Source: Salinibacterium sp. SWN167
Lineage (GTDB): Bacteria; Actinomycetota; Actinomycetes; Actinomycetales; Microbacteriaceae
DNA: 64,000 bases
Reading direction: 5' to 3'
Assembly: GCF_015864665.1 (NCBI RefSeq)
Contig: NZ_JADYWU010000003.1
Location: 127,399-191,398 of the forward strand
Shown here one piece after another: positions 14,294-24,244 of the stretch. The position numbers and the translations under genes were made by a program. How positions within the stretch are numbered: the stretch's first letter is position 1; every line of letters starts with the position of its first letter. The notes below the pieces were generated by a model. It saw nothing but the letters and a program-made list of their open reading frames with translations, had not been told where the DNA came from and made no database searches.

Positions 14294-17272
14294 CTAGCAC
14301 GGTGGGGCCCCACCGTCGCTGTGGGCGCTGTGGGGCAGCCGCACGCGTTGCGTTGGCCCCGTGTCGGTGAGACACCAGTATTCGCCTGAGCCGGCCGTCA
14401 GTGGCGGCGGGAGCTCGCGAGTGCGGGCAAGCTGGCGGTAGTCGCTGAGGCTGCAGCCATCGAGCACGATCGTGGCGTGATGCCGCAACGCCGCCAGCGC
14501 GCCCCAGCGTGATTGCCACTCATCAACGGATCCGATCAAAGCAATGGGAGAACGTGACGCTGCAGGGCGGACCAAGAGCTCCTGTTCGCTCCCTGGCGAC
14601 CCCTCGACATAGCGAATCTCCCATCCAGCGGCCGCGTATGCAGTCGCAGTGGCCGACGGGCGACTGCTCGCGACGACGACGTGGTCGCTGCGCGAGAGGG
14701 TCGTTGACGAGCTTCGTTCTGCAACCGGAAGGTACTGGCCGCTCTGCGCGACCTGGACTCTCTTTCCCCGCCAGAGACCTCCCCCTGATGGCAAGGACGG
14801 GAGGTATTCATCAGTAGCGCCACCCGAGAGGATGAACTCTTGCCGACTACTGAATCGGAGACGAAGAATGCTCGGCATGAGTTGTGACAGTGACTGCAAC
14901 GGCGATGTGATTCGTTGGGCACTAGCAATAGCCCAGATGCCGTTCGCAGGCCCCTCCCTCAGCACACGAGTGAGCCGTTCAACGACTACCGCGCGGTATT
15001 CATCATCGAAGCGAGCCAGCACAGCATCGATGTCGTCGATCACGACGTGGGTCGGGGATGACGGATGCGCTGCTTCAGCGCTGTAGTCGAGCCGACCGTA
15101 TAATCCGGCGAGAGTATCCCAGAAGGCGGCGGGCTCAGCACTCATCACGACCACGGCTGCCGTGCTGACGTGGGCAAGGCTGGTGAGTGCCGTTGTCTTT
15201 CCGCTACCAGATGCCCCTAACAGCAGCAGGGGTCCGTCTGTTTTGGGAACCCAAACAGCCCGACCGTGGCGTTGAAGCTCAGGCAGGTCGGTCAGCCCAA
15301 AGTGAAGAGTGTCGGTGTCTGCCTCACCCGGCGACTCACGGCCTTCTTTCTCCGCCGTCGCCTGCAGCACTGAAGCGAGAGGGATGTGCTCGCTCAGTGG
15401 TTCGCACCAGGGCCGTCTGGGTGGAGCGGCGATCGGCCAGCGCTCCGCTACCTCGTGAATGTCGCGGGGCGAGACGAGCGCGAACTGAACGAGCTCCGCT
15501 GAAGACGAGCCATGCGCCACCCACGCGCGACCCTTTGCTTCGGCGGGCAGTTCTGCGGCGCGATCGCTGCCGATGACGGCAGAACTGTCGGCACCGTTGT
15601 TGACGCGGAGAGAAATCCGTAAATCCGCATTGGCGAGAAGCGCATCGCGTACGACTCCGGATGGTCGTTGCGTGCACAGGATGAGGTGCACTCCCAGCGA
15701 ACGTCCGCGCGCCGCAATGTCGCTGAAGAGCACATGGAGTTGGGGGTACTCGGCCATCATGGCCGCAAACTCGTCAACCACGATGACGAGGCGCGGCACG
15801 CTCGCAAGTTCTGAAATATCACGCACGCCCGCCCGGGCGAGAGCACGCTCTCGGTACCGCAGCTCCGCGCTAAGGCTAGAGAACGCCCGTGCGGCAGCGG
15901 TCTCGTCGAGATCGGTAATTATTCCCACGGTGTGGGGCAGTTCTGTCAGAGCGGTGAAGGCGGAGCCACCTTTGAAATCGACGAGCAAAAAAGTGACGTC
16001 TTCTGGAGATACTTCGGCGGCCATTGCAAGCACCCACGCAATGAGTAATTCGCTCTTTCCACTGCCTGTGGTGCCGCCCACAATGGCGTGGGGGCCATTG
16101 ACGACAAGATCGATGGTGAGCTCCCCCGACGCCGCGACAGCGGGGCGAGCGGCTAGCGATCGACGACTATCGGGGCGCGAGGCGAGCATCGAAACGGGAC
16201 GTTTTTCGAGTTCGGCAAAGGCAAAGGAATCGGGAAGGGCGTCCTGCCCCGAAGCCAGTCCATCGCGGGCCGCGATATCGTGGGCCGCTCGCACCCAGAC
16301 CAACGCTTGCTCTCTGCCGAGGAACGACGGCTCAAAGTCGCGGCGTTGATGGCGGTCAGGATGCCGCACCACGGCCACACTTGCAGCGTTCGTGCGGATC
16401 ACAATGCGATGCCCGCTCGGCACCTGTTTTTCTTCCGAGACGATCGTGATGGAGACACGGGGGCTGGGATCGCCAAGTGCTCCCCACTGCACGCTCGCGA
16501 TCTCACCGCTCGCACTGGCTGCATCCGCTACCCGCCCTGGCGCCCCGCTCGATCGCAGCAGGCGGTGGGGCAGGCGTTCTCCCCAAATTTCTGTTGCAAA
16601 CACGCCCGTGAGCCGCACCCAGCTTGAGGTGGGCGCGAGCGTGCGAGCGAGTTGAATCGCCAGTGAGCGCGCGAGTGACAAAGCCATGAGGTTGTTACCG
16701 AATAGTGCGATGCCGAGACGGGCATTAACTGCGATGGGCGCCCGACTCAAATGTTCTGCTTGCTCGGTCAGGCTGCGGTAAGTCTCTTCAACATCCTGCG
16801 ACACGGAATCGTGCGAGGCGGTGCGATCGATTGCGATGCTGCTGCGGACGCTGCCGTAGCCGAGATGGACAGGAAGAACATTGTCGGGTTCGCGCATCCA
16901 CTTCGACGCGTCGGTGAGAACGTCATTGACCAACATGATGGACGAGGGGGTTTTCTCCGCCAGTTCAACGAGTTCGCGGCGATGGTAGGCCTGAATCTCT
17001 TTCGTCGTGGTCGCGGCATCCGCCGCGAAGCGCGACCGCTCGGCGCGCACTGTTTTGCGCGCGGTTACTCGCGAATCGATGTAGCTTCCGGTCGCGGCCA
17101 AAGGCCCCAGAGCCGCAAAGATGAGTGCAAACGTCGAGCCAGTAATCAACCAGATCGCCACCGAGGCGACTACCGGCACTGTGGCGGCGATAAGCGGAAA
17201 TCGAAAAGGAGTTGGTGCTTGCGGCGGAGCGGGCAGGAAGATGCGCGCGTCGGGGGTTCGGGATTCGGTCAC
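14294..17272 (-). CDS. EccC-like FtsK/SpoIIIE membrane ATPase (type VII secretion motor family)
   Basis: Membrane-anchored ATPase of 992 residues, last gene of the cluster. Two hydrophobic helices lie at about 26-62, as in EccC N-termini. The first FtsK/SpoIIIE domain has Walker A GGTTGSGKS (399-407), VDFKGGSAF (431-439), the EccC-like segment LPHTVGIITDLDE, Walker B VIVVDEFA (496-503) and RGRSLGVHLILCTQRPSG. A second ATPase domain has GASGSGKTT (686-694) and HVVIDDIDA (742-750). EccC normally has three ATPase domains; only two are recognisable here. The GTG at 17272 is chosen (GGAGTAGGG upstream); the frame is open 34 codons further. No WXG100 substrate gene is nearby. Role inferred: force generator for export or assembly. 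Confidence 0.88.
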   Translation of the reverse strand: MTESRTPDARIFLPAPPQAPTPFRFPLIAATVPVVASVAIWLITGSTFALIFAALGPLAATGSYIDSRVTARKTVRAERSRFAADAATTTKEIQAYHRRELVELAEKTPSSIMLVNDVLTDASKWMREPDNVLPVHLGYGSVRSSIAIDRTASHDSVSQDVEETYRSLTEQAEHLSRAPIAVNARLGIALFGNNLMALSLARSLAIQLARTLAPTSSWVRLTGVFATEIWGERLPHRLLRSSGAPGRVADAASASGEIASVQWGALGDPSPRVSITIVSEEKQVPSGHRIVIRTNAASVAVVRHPDRHQRRDFEPSFLGREQALVWVRAAHDIAARDGLASGQDALPDSFAFAELEKRPVSMLASRPDSRRSLAARPAVAASGELTIDLVVNGPHAIVGGTTGSGKSELLIAWVLAMAAEVSPEDVTFLLVDFKGGSAFTALTELPHTVGIITDLDETAAARAFSSLSAELRYRERALARAGVRDISELASVPRLVIVVDEFAAMMAEYPQLHVLFSDIAARGRSLGVHLILCTQRPSGVVRDALLANADLRISLRVNNGADSSAVIGSDRAAELPAEAKGRAWVAHGSSSAELVQFALVSPRDIHEVAERWPIAAPPRRPWCEPLSEHIPLASVLQATAEKEGRESPGEADTDTLHFGLTDLPELQRHGRAVWVPKTDGPLLLLGASGSGKTTALTSLAHVSTAAVVVMSAEPAAFWDTLAGLYGRLDYSAEAAHPSSPTHVVIDDIDAVLARFDDEYRAVVVERLTRVLREGPANGIWAIASAQRITSPLQSLSQLMPSILRLRFSSRQEFILSGGATDEYLPSLPSGGGLWRGKRVQVAQSGQYLPVAERSSSTTLSRSDHVVVASSRPSATATAYAAAGWEIRYVEGSPGSEQELLVRPAASRSPIALIGSVDEWQSRWGALAALRHHATIVLDGCSLSDYRQLARTRELPPPLTAGSGEYWCLTDTGPTQRVRLPHSAHSDGGAPPC

Positions 17273-17404
17273 ATCCCTACTCCAGCAGGGCTGGCTCGCG
17301 CTGCGTTGAGCGCACTCACGTCGGTGGAGAGCGCCACTCAGCGTGCGCTGTGTAGGGGTGGATGCGGCAATCACAACGCGCTGAACATCGGATGCCGCAG
17401 ACCA

Positions 17405-20400
17405 CTAGCTCACTATGAAGAACTGTTCCCCAATTTCAACTCGCGTTCCGCGGACGACGCGATACCTCTTCCCAGGCTCGCAGCGCTTGGGCTCGCCGCC
17501 TGGTTCGCGCACGATCGATCCGTTACCGGAATACCGGTCGCTGATCCAGAACACTCCACTCATCTGCCCAAACTCCAAGTGAGTCTTGGACACTGATTTG
17601 CTGGGGTCAGTGATCGGCACGATGATGTCGAACTTTTCTGAGGGTTCCGGGATCGGGTTACGACCGACGAGGCCGTTTCCGGTCACGATCACGCTGTCCC
17701 CTGTGCTGAATTGGAGCACAAACCGGGTTCCAGTGACGCTGCGCTCCACGATGCGCGTATCTTCGATGTCTTCGTCATCACCACCAACGGTTGCCAGTGG
17801 AACCGGCGGTGAGATGGGAAGTTCAACACGTTGGTGGGACTTCGGCGGCGGCGCAAGCACAGAGAATGGCTTCGAGCCTGTGGAGAGCGCGGCAGCGGCC
17901 TCACCAGCGTCGTCATGCTCGGTCTCAGGCTCAAGATCCGGCGCTGCTACCAGATCGGACGCTGCTGAATACTGCGGCTCTGGTTCGAGCAACGGCTCCG
18001 GTTCGGTCATGATTTCGGGAGCGTCAGGCTCGGCTGCTTCAGCAGAGAAGTGCTCATCGGTAACGACGACATGCTCAGCAACCGGGTCTTCTATCGGCTC
18101 TGATGGCGCTGGCGATTCTGATGCGGCCGGTGTTGCTTCTTCGATCGCCGCAGGCATCTCCGACTCCACGTTCACGTCGTTCGGAGCTTCATCGTTCGCC
18201 GTGGATTCTGCCGACGATTCGGCGGTGGAGACGATTGGAGCCTCATCGGCTGCAGGGGCACCGTCGTCGATCGCATCCGACACAGCGCGTGTGCCTTCGT
18301 CGGCGGCAGAGGTTTCATGCACGATGGCGGCGCGTGCGGGGGCTGCGACGCGAGCACCCGGGCCCACGCCGTGGCGCACAAAGCCGCAGGAACCGCAGAA
18401 GATATCGGATTCAGCCAACACTGTGCCGCACTGCTGGCACGTCTCGATGGCTGAGTCAGTCGGTTCGGCTGGCTGCCCTGCTTCGTCACCCTTAAGTTGT
18501 GTTTCGACGGCCGCTACCACCGCAGCAACTTCACTACGCGGTTGGGTGCCGTGATCGCCGGCGGCGTGGGATTCCGCTCCTGACGCTGTTGCAACTGATT
18601 CTTCCGGCGCCGCCATAGTTTCGGGAGCTGGCTGGCCATCGACACGTTCGGAGGCGACCGGAGCGAAGGCAGATGCACGCAAGCGGTCTGCGGTCGTGAA
18701 GAGTGGTTCTTCTCCGAGTCGGCGCACGGGTTTCACCCGCAGTGACGCTGGCTCCTCGTCGACGATATCTGGCCGTCCCAACTTGCTCAGATCGGGCTCA
18801 AAAGCCGACCGTGAGAGCGGTGCTGGCTCTACGAGGGGCTCAGGTTCGGGTTCCGGTTCGGGTTCCGGTTCGAGTTCCGGCTCCGGCTCCGGCTCCGGCT
18901 CCGGTTCGGGTTCCGGCTCCGACTCGTGCTCAGGCTCAACTAGTGCCTCGACGTCTGACTCCGGCGCAGTGTCTGGCTCAGAATCGCCATTCATAGCAGC
19001 AACGTTCTCTATTTCAGAATCTGCGACAGTTTCAGGCTCTTCGAACTCGGGCGCGACATTGGGGGTCTTTGCCGTCGTCACGTCTTCAGCATCAGCATCA
19101 GCATCAGCATCAGCATCAGCATCAGCATCAGCATCAGCATCAGCATCAGGCTGAGACTCCAGGTGGGCCGGGGACTCGTCCGTGGCTTCGGCGAGAGCTT
19201 CGTCGGTCTGTTCGGATTCGAGTTCAACTGGTGTCGCAGTCGCAAGCTCGACGGGAGCTTCGGACTCGTCAACGGCCGCATTAGCATCAGACTCGTGAGC
19301 GTCGATGGCGGAGTTAGTATCCCCAGCATCCGCATCTACATTCGGCTCAACGACTTCGTGCACTGCTACCTCTGGCGCGCGCACAATCTCGACCTCATCA
19401 ACTGCGAGCGAGAAGAACTCCGCAGCGTTCGAAAGCGGAATGGATTCTTCTAGGGTCGGTGCTGGCATACCCCGCCAGCTCTCGTTCGTTTCGCCAAGCG
19501 GCTCTTCGGTCGCGGCATCAGCGCCAGCAACACCTTCACCGTCAGCGCTGAGCGTTACCGCGGGCTCGGGCTCGTCCGTAGCGGCGACGGGCTCAACCTC
19601 GTCGGCTACCGCACGCTCGGTTTCGTCGGCTACCGCACGCTCGGTTTCGTCGGCTGCCGCAGGCTCAGGCTCAGGCTCGGGCTCGGGCTCCATGGCAGGC
19701 GCAGCTTCCGCTTCGAAGGCCGGGGCGATCTCCGGCCCAGTGGCAGACACAACCAGAAGGTTCTGGTCGAAAGTAAGAAGCGCGGGATTCGCGACCTCGT
19801 CGTAAGGACCGTCTTCGTCAAATGGAAGCACCTCGTCGTACGGGCCATCTTCGTCAAACGGAAGAGGGTGATCCTGTTCCTCAGCATCGACAGCCGACGC
19901 CGCATCGTTGGGGATCTCAGAAGCAGCGATATCAGCGACGCCCGACTCCTCGGTCTCCGCCTCGCTCGCAGCCTCAGAATCGGCACGAACTACATCAGCG
20001 GCAGCTGACAACACCAGCGGTTCACCCAATCGCAGCGTGCGGGCGCCATCTGCCAGCACATCCGGTGTCGATTCGAGGGCGTCACGAAGTGCTGCAGGAA
20101 GCTCCGCATCATCCGTGGGAATCTCAGCAACGGGCGCGGCTTCGAGAAGACTCTCGGCACGCTCAGGATCCCGCTCCGTTGGCGTGGAAGCAGGAGCATC
20201 CACAACGTCGGATGTCGCGACCGGGTTCTGCACAGCCGCCACCTCTTCAGCATGCTCGTGAGCGGTTGTCGTCACGGCCGGAGCTGACGCACTCGCAGTC
20301 GCAGTCGCTGCAGAGCCACGATTGCGGCGGCGACGCAAATTGTCCGGTGTTTCGTCGCTGACGCGGTCTGAACGCTCAGTGGCGACGGCGGCAGCAGGAG

Positions 20401-20515
20401 CTGCACCATTTGCGGCAGCACCCCTGCGGGCGCGACGAGACATCGCAGGCCGCCCACACTCAGCACAGTAGACGGCATCGGCGGGCAGTTGCGTCGCGCA
20501 GAAAGAGCAATTCAC
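17405..20515 (-). CDS. Zinc-ribbon / long acidic repeat region / FHA-domain protein
   Basis: Protein of 1036 residues in three parts. The N-terminus is a zinc ribbon with Cys3, Cys6, Cys17 and Cys20. A very long Glu/Asp/Ala/Pro-rich region follows, with no hydrophobic helix, built from several tandem repeats (Asp-Ala, Glu-Pro, and two 12-residue [12 protein letters not shown] copies). A second zinc ribbon (CQQC..CGSC) lies near residue 690. The last 110 residues are an FHA domain: [17 protein letters not shown] and [11 protein letters not shown] domains bind phosphothreonine, so it could read phosphorylation by the kinase of this cluster. GTG at 20513-20515 is used since an earlier start would run into the upstream gene. 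It may be a scaffold; this is inference. Confidence 0.85.
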   Translation of the reverse strand: MNCSFCATQLPADAVYCAECGRPAMSRRARRGAAANGAAPAAAVATERSDRVSDETPDNLRRRRNRGSAATATASASAPAVTTTAHEHAEEVAAVQNPVATSDVVDAPASTPTERDPERAESLLEAAPVAEIPTDDAELPAALRDALESTPDVLADGARTLRLGEPLVLSAAADVVRADSEAASEAETEESGVADIAASEIPNDAASAVDAEEQDHPLPFDEDGPYDEVLPFDEDGPYDEVANPALLTFDQNLLVVSATGPEIAPAFEAEAAPAMEPEPEPEPEPAAADETERAVADETERAVADEVEPVAATDEPEPAVTLSADGEGVAGADAATEEPLGETNESWRGMPAPTLEESIPLSNAAEFFSLAVDEVEIVRAPEVAVHEVVEPNVDADAGDTNSAIDAHESDANAAVDESEAPVELATATPVELESEQTDEALAEATDESPAHLESQPDADADADADADADADADADAEDVTTAKTPNVAPEFEEPETVADSEIENVAAMNGDSEPDTAPESDVEALVEPEHESEPEPEPEPEPEPEPELEPEPEPEPEPEPLVEPAPLSRSAFEPDLSKLGRPDIVDEEPASLRVKPVRRLGEEPLFTTADRLRASAFAPVASERVDGQPAPETMAAPEESVATASGAESHAAGDHGTQPRSEVAAVVAAVETQLKGDEAGQPAEPTDSAIETCQQCGTVLAESDIFCGSCGFVRHGVGPGARVAAPARAAIVHETSAADEGTRAVSDAIDDGAPAADEAPIVSTAESSAESTANDEAPNDVNVESEMPAAIEEATPAASESPAPSEPIEDPVAEHVVVTDEHFSAEAAEPDAPEIMTEPEPLLEPEPQYSAASDLVAAPDLEPETEHDDAGEAAAALSTGSKPFSVLAPPPKSHQRVELPISPPVPLATVGGDDEDIEDTRIVERSVTGTRFVLQFSTGDSVIVTGNGLVGRNPIPEPSEKFDIIVPITDPSKSVSKTHLEFGQMSGVFWISDRYSGNGSIVREPGGEPKRCEPGKRYRVVRGTRVEIGEQFFIVS
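18835..18935. repeat. Glu-Pro dipeptide-encoding tandem repeat
   Basis: Degenerate copies of GGTTCCGGTTCG/GGCTCC on the plus strand encode about a dozen Glu-Pro dipeptides on the minus strand. The pattern suggests slippage and a stiff, extended acidic linker. Confidence 0.8.
19086..19149. repeat. Nearly 11 perfect copies of the hexamer TCAGCA, coding for an Asp-Ala tract
   Basis: An uninterrupted run of a 6-base unit lies inside the zinc-ribbon/FHA gene. Each unit encodes Asp-Ala on the minus strand. Because the unit is a multiple of three, copy-number changes would alter length without a frameshift. Confidence 0.92.
19609..19664. repeat. In-frame direct repeat encoding two ETERAVAD copies
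   Basis: GGCTACCGCACGCTCGG and its flanks recur back to back with a 24-base period. The encoded peptide [16 protein letters not shown] belongs to the acidic region of the zinc-ribbon/FHA protein. Confidence 0.75.
19794..19866. repeat. Two in-frame copies of a 36-bp unit encoding [12 protein letters not shown]
   Basis: The unit is repeated with a few silent changes, so the peptide is conserved while the DNA has drifted. That suggests the acidic/aromatic motif itself is under selection, unlike the perfect hexamer tract. Confidence 0.75.
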
Positions 20516-20525
20516 GGGTAGTCCT

Positions 20526-22817
20526 CTATCGCTTAAACAGACTTGTGACACTATAACCACCGAGCGATCGCAGCGATATTTTGGTCTTGAACCGCGCCCA
20601 GCGCGACAGTCCAGTATTGAGTTGAGTTTCCAGTTCCGTCACGTTCGTCCAGAACGCATCGGCTTCAACAGTTTCCGGTTCAGCACCGGAGAAAATGGCA
20701 CGGTCAGCGTGCTCAGCGAGTGTGCGAGCATCCGGAGTCGCCATTACAGCAGCAACTTCTGTTCGCGTTCCCGAAAGGGGCGGTGAATAGCCGTGGTCGA
20801 TCAGCGAATCTTCGAATTCCTGCCATCCACCACTGATCTGTTCCACCGTCGAGTCGGCGCGCTTGCGCAGCTGTCGACGGCGCACCTTGGCCGCAATAAT
20901 GAGTAGGAACGGCGCCGCGAGTACCACGAGCACCAACAGCGACCAGCCCGCAACGCGCAACACTGCAAGAACCGCCTGGAGTACGGGGTCGAGGTCAGGC
21001 TGCAGCGCTTGCTCACTGTCAGGATTCGACTGACCGTTGGTCGTGTCCGACTCGATTTCGGGCGGCAGAACCACAGTTTGGGGTCGCGCAACCTGCGCGA
21101 TATCGTCGGGATTCTCTTCCGGGATTTCCCGCAGCGGCGGGTTGGGGTCGATCGTCACCCATCCATACTCTGCGGTGTTTACTTCGATCCATGCAGAGAC
21201 ATCGTCGCCTCGAATCTGAGGATCTGAGGTGATGAATCCGAGAACCACGCGGGTCGGGAAGCCCAATTCATTCGCCATCATGGACGCCGCAACCGCATAC
21301 TGCTCACCATCGCCAATCATGCGGGGCGCTGTGAACAGTTCTGCGATGCGATCAGCAGAGTGGCCGGACCGGCTGACGGGCTCGTCAACGCCAACCCCGT
21401 GGCTGATGTAGCCGTCGGCGGCGAGCCCATCGAGCATCGCCGCGAGGCGCTCCCCCGGCGTCGTGACGCCGCGAACGTATTGGTCGAGTCGCTCAGTGAG
21501 CTCCTCTGGGGAGTCTTGAACGGGCGGAACCTCTGCGAGACCGGGAGTGAGAGCACTGAGCTCTTCGGCACTCGGCTGCACAGGAATAACGCCCTCAAAG
21601 GTGTAGGTATCGCCACTTTCAAGACCGCCAACGACGGCGGCTGTCCCGGATATTTTGTTGTAGTAGAAAGAATCGCGAAGATCCACTGCGCGCGACCCCG
21701 AAAAGTCGACTTGCTCGAACAGTCCGACAGTGGGGAGCCAGACACCCTCATAGCCGGCAATCGTGATGGTCATGTCGACTTGATCACCGTCAACTTCAGA
21801 CTGGTCAAAACGAGATGGCACACGAGAGAACGAACCTGATGCGCCCGACACGAGTCCACTACCGACCGCATACACAACACCGTTGTAGCTATCGAGTGTC
21901 GCGAGTCTCACTCGGGTACCCAGTGGAACCCCTGAAACTTCAAATAACACAGAGTTCGCGGTACTCGGCTGCCAGTAGCGACGGAATCCGGAAAGCGGGC
22001 TCACATAGTCGCGGGGATCGAATGGTTCCACAATCGCCGTCCGCAGCACTGCTCGATTGTTAGTCGGTGGAGCGAGGTTCACCGCCACCAGCGCGACTCC
22101 CGAGGCAATAGCCAAAATGACCACAGCACTGATCATGGTGCGCACACCCGCGAACCCAAACTCGCGTTTGCGTCGCGCAACTCCGGGCGCGTCCATTGCC
22201 GCTTCAAGCGCGTTGACGGTGTCTCGACGCCGGCGCCACCGGAACCACACCATGGCGAGCGCAATCACAATCAGAAGGGCGAGAGCGAGAGGAACGGGCT
22301 GGTCGGGGTAGGTCGGGCCCAACGCGATCGCCATCACAAAAATGACGATCGACGGCACGACAGACAACTCTGCGACCGCCGTGCGGAATGCGATGCTCAG
22401 CGAAATCACGGTGCCGAAGAAGACGAGGACGAGAGCAGGAACGAGAAGAGCTTGATAGTTTCCGACCGGCAGCGAGATGGTCAGCAACTGTTTCCAGCCG
22501 AGCGCGACGCCAAGCACAAGGTCGCTCAGACCTTCCAGCGTCGGAACTACTCCCCATTGCGTCTCTGATGGGACAGCCACAGGAACGCCGATGACCACGA
22601 ACATGATTACTGCGACTATCGACGTTGTCAGGAATGACCAGCGGCGCCAGAGCGAAGCAAGCGCGACTATTGAGCCTGCAAGGACTCCGGCAACGATCAA
22701 GATGGTGAGATCTGTCGTGCGATAGATCGGCCAGAGCGCTGCCGAAGCGAGCGCGACTGTAAGCCAGAGCAGAGCTCCGGAGACGACAACGAAAGATCGA
22801 GTAACAGGGGCGGTCAT
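20526..22817 (-). CDS. Polytopic transglutaminase-like (TgpA-type) protein with the catalytic Cys and His replaced
   Basis: Membrane protein of 763 residues. Several hydrophobic helices span residues 8-190, another lies at 228-248, an extracytoplasmic transglutaminase-like core follows (about 440-565), and one more helix near 635 precedes a cytoplasmic tail. The core aligns with TgpA proteins, where the nucleophile sits in G(F/Y)CEHYA; here the segment reads GDGEQYA with Gly504 at the Cys position. The histidine of the HAWVE motif is Ser541 (SAWIEV). Only the Asp of IDPNPP (557) remains. It should therefore be catalytically dead and work as a structural or ligand-binding module. The stop lies 10 bases before the zinc-ribbon/FHA start, and it overlaps the DUF58 gene by four bases. 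Confidence 0.88.
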   Translation of the reverse strand: MTAPVTRSFVVVSGALLWLTVALASAALWPIYRTTDLTILIVAGVLAGSIVALASLWRRWSFLTTSIVAVIMFVVIGVPVAVPSETQWGVVPTLEGLSDLVLGVALGWKQLLTISLPVGNYQALLVPALVLVFFGTVISLSIAFRTAVAELSVVPSIVIFVMAIALGPTYPDQPVPLALALLIVIALAMVWFRWRRRRDTVNALEAAMDAPGVARRKREFGFAGVRTMISAVVILAIASGVALVAVNLAPPTNNRAVLRTAIVEPFDPRDYVSPLSGFRRYWQPSTANSVLFEVSGVPLGTRVRLATLDSYNGVVYAVGSGLVSGASGSFSRVPSRFDQSEVDGDQVDMTITIAGYEGVWLPTVGLFEQVDFSGSRAVDLRDSFYYNKISGTAAVVGGLESGDTYTFEGVIPVQPSAEELSALTPGLAEVPPVQDSPEELTERLDQYVRGVTTPGERLAAMLDGLAADGYISHGVGVDEPVSRSGHSADRIAELFTAPRMIGDGEQYAVAASMMANELGFPTRVVLGFITSDPQIRGDDVSAWIEVNTAEYGWVTIDPNPPLREIPEENPDDIAQVARPQTVVLPPEIESDTTNGQSNPDSEQALQPDLDPVLQAVLAVLRVAGWSLLVLVVLAAPFLLIIAAKVRRRQLRKRADSTVEQISGGWQEFEDSLIDHGYSPPLSGTRTEVAAVMATPDARTLAEHADRAIFSGAEPETVEADAFWTNVTELETQLNTGLSRWARFKTKISLRSLGGYSVTSLFKR

Positions 22818-24244
22818 GCACCCGCCGATCTCGCGAGGGCTCTCTTCAGCTCTTCAAGATACCCAATGGTGAGCACGCTGAGGCCAGAAACCCGTCGGAG
22901 CCCCGGGACCGCTTCTGGGTCGCACACGATCGCTACCACTTCGACATTCGTCGCAAACTTGGTAGACGCCGCCCGCAACTGCTGCGAAGTCACAGTCGAC
23001 CCACAAATCAGGAACGCAACAGAAACTCCACTGGTCTGTTCGGAGGTGACGCGCGCGACATCGATGAGGCGTAGTGCCGTGTTGGCACGCTGAACGCGCG
23101 TGAGGTCATCCAGCAAACGGGTTCCGGTGAGCGTCGATAGCGCCCGCACTGCAAAAATCTTTCGCTTCGCAAACTGGGGTGTTTGCTCACTCGCCACGAC
23201 TGTTACCGTGCGGGCATCACGAATCGCCTGAGCACCGAGCGAACCGGCAACGCTCACCGCCATTTCGAACTCGTAATCATTCGCATAGTCAGTGGTAGCC
23301 AAGCTCAACGCGATCACGAGGTGGCTTCGTCGTGTCTCTTCAAACTGGCGCACCATGTAGCGGCCGGTGCGAGCAGTGGTCTTCCAATGGATGTTGCGTC
23401 GCTCGTCACCACGCACGTACTCCCGCAGCGCGTGAAACGAAATGTCGTTGTTCGCGAGGTCCTTGGTGGGGTTGCCTTCCAAGTCGCGAATAAGCCCCGT
23501 GCTCACACTCGGGATGCTGATGGTGCGCGGATGCACGAAAACTTCGGCAGAATCAGTCCACACCAACTCGCGGCGCACGAGTCCCACCGGGTCAGCACGC
23601 ACGGTGCGCACGGGCCCGACCGTGATTACTCCACGTCGATGAGTGGGGATCGGAAATTCGTGTGTCGCCGCAGCGCCAGGACGCAGACTCGGCAACACCG
23701 CTTCAGCATAGGTCGCTGCGATAGGAATCTCTGCAACAACACCGAGGCTCCGCCGCTTGCCCTCGTTCTCGCCTCGCACCTCACCACTTGCGTTCTCTCC
23801 AACGACAACGCGATGGTGGCCGACATGCAGACTGATCGTCAGCTGGCTGCGCCCAAAGAGATAAATCGCGGCCATTAGCGCAATCGCGGCGAGGGCGAAC
23901 CCTACGACGACTAGTTCTTGCCATGCGATCGTGTACCCCACGATGAGCGTCACCGGCACGAGCAGAAGAACTACCCAGCCAACCGGGGTGACCACGGCCG
24001 TGATGCGCTTGGCGTACCGGGAGAAAGTAGCTCGCGCGAGCACCGCAAACCGTACAAGCCCGACAATCAGGTCAGCAAGAAACCCCGTACGGTAGCCGAC
24101 AATTCGTGTTCGCGCGTTGTCTAGACCGCGAATAGCGGTGGGAAAGTCCGCATCCGAGCGCGACTTTTCACCGCTCGGACTCGATTGTTCCGGCGCGGTG
24201 AATTGTGGCTGCCCTTTCGCCGAGCGGTTGAGAATTGAACTCAC
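22814..24244 (-). CDS. DUF58-domain membrane protein
   Basis: Protein of 476 residues with two hydrophobic helices at about 88-130 and a long C-terminal region. The DUF58 hallmark lies near residues 275-300: YVRGDERRNIHWKTTARTG followed by MVRQFEE. DUF58 proteins carry a vWA-like fold and almost always accompany MoxR ATPases and TgpA-type proteins, exactly as here. It overlaps the MoxR stop by four bases and the transglutaminase-like start by four bases, so the three are translationally coupled. Biochemical function is unknown for the family. Confidence 0.9.
   Translation of the reverse strand: MSSILNRSAKGQPQFTAPEQSSPSGEKSRSDADFPTAIRGLDNARTRIVGYRTGFLADLIVGLVRFAVLARATFSRYAKRITAVVTPVGWVVLLLVPVTLIVGYTIAWQELVVVGFALAAIALMAAIYLFGRSQLTISLHVGHHRVVVGENASGEVRGENEGKRRSLGVVAEIPIAATYAEAVLPSLRPGAAATHEFPIPTHRRGVITVGPVRTVRADPVGLVRRELVWTDSAEVFVHPRTISIPSVSTGLIRDLEGNPTKDLANNDISFHALREYVRGDERRNIHWKTTARTGRYMVRQFEETRRSHLVIALSLATTDYANDYEFEMAVSVAGSLGAQAIRDARTVTVVASEQTPQFAKRKIFAVRALSTLTGTRLLDDLTRVQRANTALRLIDVARVTSEQTSGVSVAFLICGSTVTSQQLRAASTKFATNVEVVAIVCDPEAVPGLRRVSGLSVLTIGYLEELKRALARSAGA

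Noticed and set aside
14061-14519. Upstream extension of the PotD-like frame (153 extra codons)
   Set aside because: The extension has no domain character, overlaps the end of the FtsK-like gene, and the GTG at 14060 has a strong ribosome site and a proper export signal.
19086-19149. CRISPR-like array
   Set aside because: The repeat unit is only 6 bases with no spacers; it is a coding microsatellite.
18696-19154. Ser/Gly-rich plus-strand open frame
   Set aside because: It is the mirror of Glu-Pro and Asp-Ala codon repeats on the minus strand, with no ribosome site or domain.
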